Source: Capitulum mitella (Eukaryota; Arthropoda; Thecostraca; Pollicipedomorpha; Pollicipedidae). Taken from it: DNA of 64,000 nucleotides. Positions 13,070 to 33,509 of this stretch are shown piece by piece; the first letter of the stretch is position 1; the number at the start of each line of letters is the position of its first letter. Position numbers and translations under genes: made by a program. Under the pieces are notes generated by a model. That model saw only the letters and a list, made by a program, of their open reading frames with translations, searched no databases and was not told the DNA's origin. Location of the stretch: positions 26,495,201 through 26,559,200 of the forward strand of contig CP099846.1 in assembly GCA_030062745.1 (NCBI GenBank). The letters are read 5' to 3'.

Positions 13070-14335
13070 AGACTTCCTGTGGTTCCGTCGGACAGCATGA
13101 CATTTGCACTACGGGAAGAACGGGATAGAGACCGGCTCTAACGCACCAACTCTCTCGAGTTTTCCGTGTCGTGAAGACTGAACAGCTACTGGATAATCGC
13201 GACTTCTAATATTTTGCAGGCCTCCATCCATGTCGCACTCTGGACGTTCGGCTTTGAGGATGCACAAAAACAAAGAAGACAGCCTCCTTAAAGTCCACCT
13301 CATCCTGCAGGTCATGAGAAAACATGTCGAGGACCAATAGCTCCATCGGCAAAATGAAGTTCAACGGACGGTTTCCCATTCTGCGAGCAAGCAGTTCACA
13401 AAACAAAACGCATCAGGGCGCCGAGGAGAAACGGTCTCTTTCGGCGCAAACACTCACGGTGGGCCAAGCGAGTGCGATCAATGATTGGCACCATTACCGG
13501 GCAGGAGGGGACTCGGCGGAATCATTTGAGTCGGCGGCCGGCAGATGGCGGGCCGACGCGTGCCGACTTGGCCTCCATCCGGCGGCTGCCGCGCTGGGCC
13601 GGCCGCCGGCAGTTGGCGGCGGGACAGCGCGCGCGACCCGCCCGGCCCCGATTATCTGTTAATGCATGAGTAACGGGCCAGTGGTCGGCGCTGAATGAGA
13701 CCCAGCCGAGCGGCAGAATATCAATATGTTCGTGACGTGGGCCGGGGAGGGCAGGCGCCGGAGAGGTGAGTGGTCCTCCGCTCCCGGAGGGGCCCGCCGC
13801 GAAGGGTCCGTTACGAGAGAGGGGGGAGCGCTGCTCTCAGAGCTCCGGCCTGGTCCGGCCATGCCACGCCGAAGCGGGCGGGGGACAGGCTGCACCGCCT
13901 GACATCTACATGAGTTTTGCTGTGCCGCCTGACACGTTTCTGCTGCTGCAGCGATCGCGCCTCCCAATCGAAACAAAAACAATGTGAAAAAACATAAACG
14001 TATCGTTCGATAAAACTGCTTGCAAAACAATATCCTCACTCCTGTTTCCAGATATGTGTCTGTGCTTCTGCACGTAGCAACTTAACAACACGGCCCGGCC
14101 CGGTCGCACAGTCGGCGGCCGGGCCGGCCGAGCGGCGCCGCTCTTTCAGTCCCCGCCGGCCCGCGGCGGCCCGAGCTGCCGCAGCCGCCGGCAGGAGCGG
14201 CTAATGACAGGGGCCGCGCGCCGCCGGCGACCTGCGGCCGGCCGGCCAGTGAGGCTGCGTCGTGACTGGCCGGACGGCCGGGTCGCCAGCGAGGCAGGGA
14301 TGCGGCATGGGTGCTGCAATCGCCTGGGGCTTGTG
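13070..14335. other. Intergenic; GC-rich island 13,500-14,330
   Basis: No recognisable coding exon. An open minus-strand frame at 13,206-13,406 has no family resemblance that I can name. The region from 13,500 onward is CpG-rich with many GGCCGG words. Confidence 0.45.
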
Positions 14336-14341
14336 GCTTCG

Positions 14342-14630
14342 GGCTGGAGTAGCTCGGGAGCGGCTGTTGTTAGTTCAGGCTGGAAGCACCTTGGAAGCGG
14401 CCGTTGGCAGTTCAGGCTGGAAGCACCTTGGAAGCGGCCGTTGGCAGTTCAGGCTGGAGCGGCTCGGAGCAGCTGTTGACAGCTTGGACTGGAGCAGCTC
14501 GGAGCAGCTGTTGACAGATCAGGCTGGAGCAGTTCGAAAGCGGCTGTTGGCAGTCTAGGCTAGGGCAACTCGTGAGCAGCTGATGATAGCTCAGACTGAA
14601 GCAGCTCGGAATGGGTGTAGACAGTCTGAG
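14342..14630. repeat. 36-bp minisatellite, about 8 copies
   Basis: Units begin GGCTGGA (or close variants) at 14,342, 14,378, 14,415, 14,452, 14,486, 14,522, 14,558 and 14,593, with spacings of 34-37 bp. The unit includes GCGGCTGTTGGCAGTTCA-like sequence. The third and fourth units are nearly identical. Confidence 0.9.
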
Positions 14631-15718
14631 GTGAACGTCGGCCACCTTCAACGTGGCCATTGGACGCTGCGAAACTGAAATAAGATAAACGTGTCCGTGT
14701 CAATGGAATAGGCCGCCGTGGGGATAACAGAGGAGTCGCAAGGTGCCACCGCAAAATCCGTGATCCCTCTTCTCGGACCGTTCCGTCTTCGACACGATCA
14801 TCTCTGGCCACGAAAAATGCGTGAGGATTCGCGACCGAAACAAAGATGGCGGAGTTCGTCGCTTCAGCTGTTCATTGTTTTTCTCGTCATTCCGAAGCAC
14901 GCGGGAAATGTGGCCTCGAAGTACGGCGTGAAGTGCTCGCAGCATGGCGAAAGCTAGAAACAGCTTATCAGCAATCCAATGCAGAAATACGCATGAAATT
15001 TGTATTTTAGACCTTGATGACGCGACCGAATGATTGGATCGATTGTACAGCAGCTTTAAACTTCTGTTTTTTTACTGAGCGCAAATGACGTATGTGCTCG
15101 GTAGCACAGATTCATATTCGCTGACGGCTCAACGAAGAATCCGAGGGCCAGTCAGCCTGAAGCCGAATCCTGCACAGCCTATTAGAATGTAAATACGGGC
15201 CTCAGGCAGCGGACAGTAATACGAGCCATCGACTGTTAGGAGGCCTGCAGGGACAGCTATCATCATATGTCGTACCTGTTTGCCCTTGAGCAGCCAAACG
15301 TGGCGGAAACGAAGATTTCGTTGTACTTTTCGTGTATGACCGTTTCCAGAGTTGTCAGAACCAGAGCCATATTTCTTCAGGTTCTTTCCGTGCAGCACTG
15401 TAAAGCTAATGTTAAAATTATTGGAAACTGGTAGGGCCGCAAAGCTATCTGCCCCAGTCTGCTACCAATATCTCTGCTCTCGATATCCGCTTTTTTAACG
15501 AATTTCACGTGATTTTGGGATCCGGATTTATCGATTTTTTCTTGTCGCTTGAATCGTTCAATGTCATGCTGTTTTTTCGTTAATCGAATAGTCGATTGAC
15601 TGTGTAAACATCAGTGTTCAAGGTCTGTTTTGATAGCCGCCGTTCGTCAAACGCTGCGAGCTGGTGTGATGTTACGTCTCAGCCACCCCACCGTTGTCTA
15701 GTTTCCTGACAAGTGACA

Positions 15719-15822
15719 CAGAACTTATTTCGCTGTATGTCCCAGGTCCCTGTTTGGTTCGTTTTGACGTGATGCAGAGCTTATTTCGCTGTTTGTTCCA
15801 GGTCCCTGCTTGGCTTGTTTTA
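15719..15822. repeat. 56-bp tandem duplication (2 copies)
   Basis: GAACTTATTTCGCTGTATGT at 15,721 recurs as GAGCTTATTTCGCTGTTTGT at 15,777, followed in both by CCAGGTCCCTG and a GGTTCGTTTT-like tail. The copies differ at a handful of positions. Confidence 0.85.
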
Positions 15823-15934
15823 TGTTCCGATTGTCCACCCAGTTCCCTGCCTGTCAAATCTGAGTTTAGTGTTACCATCAGACGCTTATCCAGTTTGTTT
15901 GTCTAAACCGTCTGTTAGTTTGCTGTGTGCCACA

Positions 15935-16212
15935 GTTGTATCTATGTCCCGGTTTGTGGTTTGCCACAGCTGCTTGACCTTCTCGTCCACTGTTTGCCTC
16001 GACTGGCCGGTTGGTCCACTGTTTACTGCAGCTGTCTGACTGGTTGGCCAGCTCTCTGTCGCTGCTGCTTGCCCGGTCGGCCCGCTGTTTGCCGCAGCTG
16101 TCTGCCCGATTCGTCCGCTGTCTGTCGTAGCTGTCTGCCCGATTCGTCCGCTGTTGACCGCAGCTGTCTGTCAGCCCGTTTGGTCCTCTGTTTGTCGCAG
16201 CTGTCTCCGGGC
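15935..16212. repeat. 33-bp minisatellite
   Basis: The landmark GCAGCTGTCTG (or GTAGCTGTCTG) recurs at 16,028, 16,094, 16,127, 16,160 and 16,197, mostly in 33-bp steps, with more diverged units upstream. Since 33 is a multiple of 3, the array stays open in several frames and mimics an 11-residue protein repeat on both strands. I do not treat these as coding. Confidence 0.85.
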
Positions 16213-16754
16213 GGCTAATGGGCGCGGCCATTAGAGCGCCGCGCGCGCCGCTAATGCCGCCAATCGGCGGGCCGCGGCGCCGCCTCAGGCACGGTCCGGG
16301 CCCGACAACGAGCGCCGGCGGCCGGCCGGCACGCGCCCGCCACCGCAACACACACCCACCGCCGGCAGCTGTCGTTTATATCACACATCAGAGCGGCGAC
16401 GTGACCGTTCGATCCGCGCTAAAACAGCGGCCGCCGGCCGGCCGCGCCGACACGAACAGAAAGACCGGGCACAACCCCGCGACCGCGCGCCGACGCGCGC
16501 CGGTAAAACGGCGATAAGATTAGGCAACGACACGGCAGCGCCGGGAAGCTGAAGTGTTCGAGACTCGAGACACGGACACGCGAGCGATGCGAGCAAACGG
16601 AGAAAGTTAGTAAAATATATCGTCCAGCGGTCAAAACATGACGAATTCATCTGTCATTACCAGCTAGAACAGTAGAAATACGATAAATAGGATCGTAAAG
16701 AAAACCAGGCGGCTTCGCCCACCAGGCAGTGAGCAAACGAGGTGAAATGGAGAC

Positions 16755-17285
16755 AAAGTACGCCACATGGCTACCATGGTTCCTCCTGCGCGGCACTTTC
16801 TTCATCCACGGAAGATCCTCACCACGTGGCTACCATGGGTCCGCCCGTGGCCACCCCGTTCGTTCTTCACTCTCTGAAGCCTCACCATTTGGCTACCATG
16901 AGCCTGCCTGCGCGGCACCCTCTTCATTCATACAAGACCCTATCACGTGCCTACCATGAGTCTGTCCATGTGTGAGAAAACGTGTTGAGCACATTTTCCA
17001 TTCACAGAAGAACCTCACCGCAATTCTACCATAGGTCCATCCCCGTGAAACGTGCTTAATTCACGGAGGACTTACCACGTGGCTCCCACTGGTCTGCCAT
17101 GTGGCACGTTCTTCATTCAAAGACACTTACCGCGAGGCTACCATGCGCCCGTCCGCGTGGCACATCCATTCATCGAAGTCTGTGACCACGTGGCTACCAT
17201 GGGTCTGCCAGCGTAGCAAGTGCTTCACTCATAAAAGACTAAACGCGTGGCTGCCATGGGCCCGTCCGCGTGGCCCCCTCACGAA
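16755..17285. repeat. About 58-bp minisatellite carrying CACGTGGCTACCATG, 9 copies
   Basis: The core TGGCTACCATG (with variants) recurs at 16,768, 16,827, 16,890, 16,948, 17,023, 17,080, 17,135, 17,191 and 17,248. Spacing is 55-63 bp with one 75-bp unit. Several units keep the palindrome CACGTG just before the core and a GCGTGGCAC...TTCATTCA tail. It ends about 180 bp from the DPP8/9 stop codon. Confidence 0.9.
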
Positions 17286-17466
17286 CACCCGCGCCACAGA
17301 GCCCACACGGACGCCACACAGCGAAATGGACGCCCGCAGCTGACAAATCTCGCTGAAGAGGCCTGGCGTCGCCGGCGGGCCGCGAGCTGGGGGCGCCCCA
17401 CCGCCGGCCGCCGCGCCAGCCGCCGGCGCCGGGCGCAGAGCTGGGCGCCGCAGCCGGCCGGCCGGC

Positions 17467-26357
<8,891 letters not shown>

Positions 26358-26439
26358 GGTCCTGCCAGCACAATGGCAAGCAGTACAGAGCAGAGCAAAG
26401 GCTCCTGTCATTTCTCCTGGGCACTGGGGATAGTGCGGT

Positions 26440-27400
26440 GGTGGTATGGCAGGATGAAGTCAACCAGATGGCTAATGACATTGTGGGGGGGGGCATATGC
26501 AACCATTTCAGGGGTCATTTATTGGTGTAAAGGGTCCAACACAACATGCAATTTGCTGGTGCAAGTCCAACAATTAGGACTTTGAGAATTATGAGCTCCT
26601 ATAAAACAATGCAGAAAAGAATCTCCATATTGTTATTACATCTATAAATACCACTATTTCAGACATTAGACCAGGTGTTCTCAGAATGGACAAGTTGATC
26701 AGGTTAGTCATTACTCCACTACTGGGAAAATCTAACCATACCAGGACCAATTCAGTTAAGACTAGTTTCTGGAAAGATAAAACATCCTCAGTGTATCTGG
26801 GTGGGGTGATGAGAGTTATGATCATGGGGCAGCCTCCACTGTCAGGAACATCCCAGTGTGGCTCAAACAAGTGAATTTCAACAAGAATCAAAACAATGGA
26901 ACTCTGACTAATTTCTGTTCTTTAGCCTCTCTGTAGATAAACCACAATATGAAACTGCTTGTATGATGCACATAATATACCAAGATCACCACATAACATA
27001 ATTTACACCTATCTTGATGGTATTAATGGAAGAGCAGTTATCTGATTCTGGGAACATTAAGTACTACCTATGCTATGGTTGGAGATGCACAGGAAGGGTT
27101 TGCATCTACACCATTTTGGATTTCTTACATATGCCAATAGCTGCAACTTAACAGCCCTATGTGAAATCCCAATCATTTCTCACAATTTCCATCCATGACT
27201 TCCACAATGAGGAAACACAACTTTGTGTCATCACTGCATGTGCGTTAACAAATTACACTTCTTATGTGAGCTACATCTGCTGTACATTTGGAAAAGACAC
27301 AAGCAGCTGTTATTCCAGTGTTGTTCAGCAGCCACAAAATTCAAAAAGAAAAACAGAAATGCTTAGGAAATGTCTAGTAGCATATCAATCAGAACATCCT
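26440..27400. other. CpG-depleted intergenic block upstream of DPP8/9
   Basis: Almost no CG dinucleotides occur over about 950 bp, followed by a sharp change to CpG-containing sequence near 27,400. No coding exon was seen. Confidence 0.6.
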
Positions 27401-28144
27401 ACCCGGATTGTGACCGCCTGCTGCGCCTGTTATGCAAATGATGTGTCGCCCTCTTCGATCGGTCCAAATGAAGGATATGACGGAACCACTGAGCGTCAGC
27501 ACATAGACACAGGTTAGAAGAGAAGTTTTTCAGTGACTGCAAAAATTTGATCAACTGAGACCATCCCCAGAGCGCGACAGCACAACCCATGAGAGAGAGA
27601 TAGATCGGTACGGTTTACTGCTACTGCAATGTTGTTCTTTTGCGCCTCTAATGTCTTTACTGAGTCATTAAACGACTCACTAGCCCGATATGTTCGACAA
27701 GAGTAAATTTTGTTGGCTACTCGTTAGTGTTTGCTAGTGATTCGTAATTTTTCGCCTTTATAGACAAAACATTTCCGTTTCGAGCACGCTGCTGTTTTCC
27801 ACCGAGATGAAAAGGAAAGGAGAGAGACTGAAAGTGAATAAGTTTGGTCTTGGATGCTTGATTCATGTGTCCTGGTGTATGCACTAAATATTCAAGCACA
27901 ATTAAGAAGTCTAAAATAAAGTCATCCTCTTGATTTTTATAGCGGAGAAAAAGTGAATCTCACCCAAAAAATCGGGTTAAACCATTTTTATCAAGTGAAG
28001 ATTGAGCTCAAGGCTTGAAATAGCAATGTAGATGCCTAGGCATTGTCTTGTTGACCTGAACATCACCATGGTATTGCCAAGTGCTTTCTGTTTCTCTTTT
28101 TAACATGCATTTTTTGCAGCTACACCACCTGCATACAAGTCAAG

Positions 28145-31100
28145 ATGGGATCAGCTTTGTCTCGTGCAGGTCGCCTAAAAAATGGTGAAACTCATAAAGG
28201 ACTATTGACCCTTTGCATGGTTTTTAAGCTGTGTGGCTGCAGATGGGGATAGGGTCTAAACTTACCCATTCAACATGGTGTCAATGTTGATGTCTGGGAA
28301 GCAGCAGTAAAGAATCATTCAGACTCCCAAATGATGTTGAAAACTATCTGTACATGATTGCTTAAAAAATGCCTGCATGCTTAACATCAGAAATTTTGCC
28401 TTACACTGCCTACTGTAGTAAATCATAATTTCAAAGAAAATAGGTTTTAACATGAACACAGGTCCCAGATTGCCTATTTTTACTTGATTTTGTGTGACAA
28501 GTCATAAAATGTTTTAATTTTGCCTCTATTTCAGGTGTGAGAGCCGATTTTGTAGAGGGTGTGGTATGCCAAGCAAGTGATCTAGCAAATGAAGAGTAAG
28601 TTGCATGCAATGTGCATAATGCACAAGGTTTTGTCCTACCCCTTGTTTAGTGAGTTTTCACCACCATCAACAATATTCATCACAATTATGTTTTGGGAAT
28701 ACTTTATTGTTCTTTACATGAGGGTTCTGCCAGAGCAGAGAATAAGGCAATGATCATAAGTGGATATTTATTTGGATGCCTCTTGCACAAGTGATCATGA
28801 CCTTGAGTGTCAGTGTGGATCCACTCAGGGAGAGGCTTAGTAGTTAAAGATGAGGGGAAATTATTGTTTTGTTCACCAAACCAAATGCTGCTGGGGATCT
28901 TTGGCATACCTCCTGCCTCTACCCCATGGCTGTCATCTAAAAGGCCAGCTGTTTTGGTGCAGAAGGTTGTGGCAAATGTCAACACTTAAATCAAACCCAG
29001 CTCCATGCTCCAAGAACCCCAAGTTGGGTTGCCATCGGTTTCTGGGGGCATCCACAGTCCTGCCAGTGTATGGCTTCTTCATCCCACCCAAAGTCTCTCT
29101 TACCATGTCCGGTCGGCGGCGGCAGGATGCGGGTCTGCGACCTGGCCGGGGAGGGACGAGTCCTGGTGGTCAAGCACCGGGGCCAGATCTCGGCCCTGGG
29201 CACTAAGTGCTCCCACTACGGCGCACCGCTGGAGAACGGCGTGCTCGCCAACGGCCGGATCCGGTGCCCCTGGCACGGGGCGTGCTTCAACGTCGGGTCA
29301 GGTCAGGGACGGTGCTCTGCGATGTGTGGGAGCCACACTGGTTTCGGACTGCTCTCTGTTTGCCTGATGACTCAGTAACTGCACTTGATGGTGCTCGTTG
29401 AATGGCAGTTGGGTGTTTCATGGGAGCTTGCGATGATTGTAGTCGCGGACGCAGAGGCATTTTTAACGATAGGAGATACGTAATTCTCTTCACGCGGAAC
29501 AATATGAGCTTTTGTTCGTAAATCCCGGCCATACACTATGTAATCATTTACGTGATAGTGACCCGGAGAAGTGTGCCGTGGGACGTGATCATCGTCTTGT
29601 TTTAGGCGACATCGAGGACTTCCCCGGTCTGGACGGGATCCCTCGCTATGAAGTTCAGGTGGAAGAAAGTGGTGGCGTCAGGGTTCGTGCCAAGAGACAG
29701 GTGCTGCAGGCTAACAAATGCCCGAAACAGCTGGGCAAGAAGTCTGAAGAGAACCAAAACTTGATATTGGTCCTTGGTGGTGGTAAGATGCGTTGTATCT
29801 GACGCGGTATTTTCTAGTGAACGTTGCAATGTATCCACGGATCACTGGAAGGGATGTTTGCTCATAAACCGTGTGTGGTGTGCCAGCCAAGTTTAATAAA
29901 GTGTTGTGTGTTATATGCGCGAAACTTTACTCCAAAACTTCAAATGGCGTCAGTTCGTTTGGTCGCATTCTGAATCAACTTATCCCTGGCGGTTTCTCCG
30001 AGCTTTGTAAAGGATGTTTTTCTGTCTACAGTTACTTTGACCTCAGGACGCGAGGCAGCGGTGTACCCTGTTTTTGGCTGCGTTTGATCGCAAGCGCCTG
30101 TGTGCTCCACTGCACAGGCGGGGCCGGGGCCAGCTGCGTGGAGGCAGTGCGCGAGAGCGGCTACACCGGCCGCATCGTGCTGGCCACCAGGGAGAAGCAC
30201 CTGCCGTACGACCGGCCCAAGCTCAGCAAGGCCCTGGACATGTCGGCGGAGAAACTGCGTCTACGTTCTCCCGAGTTTTACCAGGTCAGATACCACACGT
30301 GCACGGCGACATTTTCTCGCCCGTTCTGCATCAAACTCTGACGGAACGTCTGTGAACGCGCCGTCATAAGCTAATCTGCCGAGTGAAGGCTAGTTTCCAC
30401 GATCGGTTTTGCCTGCCGCGGCGGCAGGGCGACTGTGCCTCGTAACATCTGACAGAGGTCATGACGTGTTTGCCCGTATCATGTATACATCATACTTCGT
30501 CATAACTATGGCCCCGCCAGTCTGACTCGAGTACGGTACTTCGACATATGTAATCCGATCCGACCATGGTCAATGAAAATCGCGTATTTTGCCCAGTGCA
30601 GTACGCCTGGTCGTGGTTGGACAGGACCTCTGGTCCCAGCGACCGCTGAGTGGCGTAAATACAGCGAATACGTCGTGAAACACCCTAAAACACCATCAGT
30701 CGTCACCACTCGCCATTCACGAGACAGGCGAGGCCGTTCGAGCGGCAGAACCGCGCTGAGACCCGCGTTTTTACCGCTCGTGCAATCTGGGCTTGAAGTG
30801 ATATGCCTTTGTGCACTTCGGTGTGGTGCGATGATTCCGAGGTTGACTGTTGTCCGACAGGCCGGCGACATTGAGGTGCTGACGGACCACGAGGCGGCCT
30901 CCGTGCGGCCGGAGGACCGCGTGGTCCGGTTCAGCAACGGCTCCGAGCTCACCTACAACAGCCTGGTGGTGGCCACCGGCTCACGGTGAGGCGCCGAGGC
31001 CAGCGGCCCTCCCGCGGCGAAAATTCTCAGCTGACCCGCCCGGGCCGGCGCGCAGTCAATCCGTGGGTCTGGTTCAGAGGCCGATCTGTAGTATCTCTGA

Positions 31101-33507
31101 TATCTGAGCCGTGAACTCTTCTCCTGTATCCCTGATTAACAGGTCTCTGGGCCTTGCCGACACTCAGTGTCGCCGATTATTTCGACCCGGCGCCGTCTCT
31201 GATATCGGGTTGACCTCTGACCTCTGACTCCTGGCCGACCTCTGAGGAACACCGAGCAGGTAGCGTGTGCCGATTATCATCATTGCCAGTGTCCGTGACC
31301 TCTGAGTGACCTTCGGCAGGCCGCGTGTCCTGGATGTTCCGGGCGCTGACCTTGAGAACGTCTGCGTGTTACGAAGCCCAGGACGACGGTAACGTCATCG
31401 CCGGCCAGATTGCTGGCAAGAACGTCGTCATTATTGGCACAAGTTTCATCGGTGAGTCGCTTTTGTCCGGCGACTTTATGGTGTGGTGCGAAAAGTTGCG
31501 GACTGAAACGGGTAAATCTCTGATTCGCCCGCCTATTGTTATGCAGAATATTGGGTGACGTCCTTTTGGCATTTGCTCGCATAAAAAATTGTGTAAAATT
31601 ATGCTTGCTCTTCAGCGATACAGTAACTTTTACATTGACATGCGATACAGAAACTACAAACATTTACATGCGCCTGCAATTTTGGTCCAGCCTGGTTACG
31701 ACTGTCCTGAGATGTAGAACAATCCCTTACCCTGACGGACTGTCCCCGTGGACACCGTCCCTATCTGTGGCCCTCACGCCGTCCGCGCCGTGCCGCGACA
31801 GGCATGGAGGCGGCCTCGTACTGCGCGGGCAAGGCGGCCAGCGTGGTGGTGGTCGGCCCGGGCTCCGTGCCGTTCGAGCGCCCGCTGGGAGCCCGGATCG
31901 GCGCCATGCTGCAGGCGCTGCACCAGGAGAAGGGCGTCGCCTTCAGGCTCGGCGTCAGCGTGCGCGAGTTCCGCGGCACGGACGGCCGGCTCAGCCAGGT
32001 AGGGGACCGGGTGCTGGCATGTTGTCTGGCGTTGTGCACTGCGTTCCGCACCCGGCGCGGTCTCTGCGCATCGAGTCCACGCTGGTGGTGATGCGATGGG
32101 ATCGTCGTCTTTCTCTCCGTATGAAGTGACTATGGAATCGTTCTGTTGAACGACCATCTTTGTTCTAGAATCGCTATACGCTTCTGGCGGGTAACATGGA
32201 CCGATGACAACTTCAACTACATCGATGTGGTTATCTTTTATCGGAGCGAATGGTCCGGACCGACTACTGTGACAGGTGATTGTGGTGGATGTCACTAGCC
32301 CGTGGTCGGTGACGGCACCATCTGCCTGGCTCCTCTAGGTCGTGCTGACGGACGACTCCGAACTGCCTGCCGACGTCTGCTTGATGGGCGTCGGCGTCCT
32401 GCCGTGCACCGACTTCCTGAAGGGCGCCGTGCAGTTGGACGACCGCGGCTACGTGGAGGTGGACAAGGTAGGCCTGGTGCAGCTGTCGCACGGCTGACAG
32501 TGCCAAGCCTACATTCCTCACAAAACAGGTGGTTTTTGGCATCTTGCGTCCTAAACGAGCATTTTTTAGCTTAAATAGTTGTGGAAACCGAACTCATGTT
32601 TCTGCAAGTGGCTAGGAGAGTTTTCTGAGTCATGTCGACGACAGACTGTATGTCTCCAAGCCAACGCGTCCGTGGAAGCGCGCCCTGAACGGGCCGGCCG
32701 CTGCCGTTTCCAGCACCTGCGCTCCTCGGTGGAGGGCGTGTACGCGGCGGGGGACGTGGCGGCCTTCCCGCTGCCGCTGACCGGCGGCCAGCGGGTGACC
32801 ATCGGCCACTGGCAGCTGGCCCACTACCTGGGCAGCCTGGCCGGCAGGAACGCCGCCGGCCGCCAGGCCGAGGTCGACACGGTGCCCTTCTTCTGGACGC
32901 AGATGTACGGCAAGAGCGTCCGCTACACGGGTGAGCTGGCGGGGGCGCGAGGTCAGTGGCGCGGGGCGACTCTGCGGGTTTGAGCGATCCTGTGCTGGCG
33001 ATTTATGTGGCCGTGGTGTGGATGCTGTTGCCACGGAAACCTGTTGTGGTGTGGCTGACATCGGAGCGTGCGGATATCTCCGGAAAATTAGATGTTTATC
33101 AGTCATCAGGAGCCTTGAAACGAACTGGCTGCTGCCATGTCTCGCCCAGGATCGCTGGAGTTCCCACGTTTCCCCGTGACATGATTTGTCCCCGTGACAT
33201 GACATGTCACATCGCGGACGTGACAGGCCAGCGCCACGTCCGCAACCGGCGTCACGCCCCCGGCGTGACGTGTGACGCGTAACGCGCCGTCTGCCCGCCA
33301 GGCTACTGCCCGTCCTTCGACGACGTCATCTACGACGGCGACGTGGACGAGCAGAAGTTCGTGGCGTTCTTCTGCCAGGGCGACCGGGTGCAGGGCGTGG
33401 CCTCGATGGGCCGCGACCCAGCCGCCGCCCGCTGGGCCGAGGAGATGCGCGCCGCCGGCTTCCCGAACAAGCAGCGCGTGATCGACGAGCTCGGGACGCG
33501 CCAGTAG
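28145..33507 (+). CDS. AIFM3: Apoptosis-inducing factor 3-like Rieske/FAD-NAD(P) reductase, 11 coding exons, 541 aa, one 1-nt frameshift
   Basis: A Rieske domain is fused to a pyridine nucleotide-disulphide reductase. Exons: 28,145-28,184; 28,535-28,595; 29,126-29,301; 29,606-29,782; 30,118-30,284; 30,861-30,985; 31,320-31,451; 31,802-31,998; 32,339-32,467; 32,714-32,930; 33,302-33,507 (TAG). The [2Fe-2S] ligands are present as Cys62-x-His64 (CSHYGAP) and Cys81-x-x-His84 (CPWHGACF). An FAD Rossmann loop (LGGGGAGAS, about 148-157), an NAD(P) loop (VVIIGTSFIG, about 283-292) and the FAD-binding AGDV (about 413-416) are visible. DRPKLSKALD and WTQMYGKSVRYTG match AIFM3. The start is inferred: ATG at 28,145 opens MGSALSR, whose Gly2 and Ser fit an N-myristoylation pattern, joined by phase to the next exon. 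Exon 7 has one surplus base near 31,381 (RSP then DDGN requires skipping a G). All other phases agree. Confidence 0.92.
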
Positions 33508-33509
33508 AG

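Noticed and set aside
15878..16351. Minus-strand 157-codon frame with an 11-residue repeat
   Set aside because: A 33-bp minisatellite stays open because its unit is a multiple of 3; no start context or domain supports a gene.
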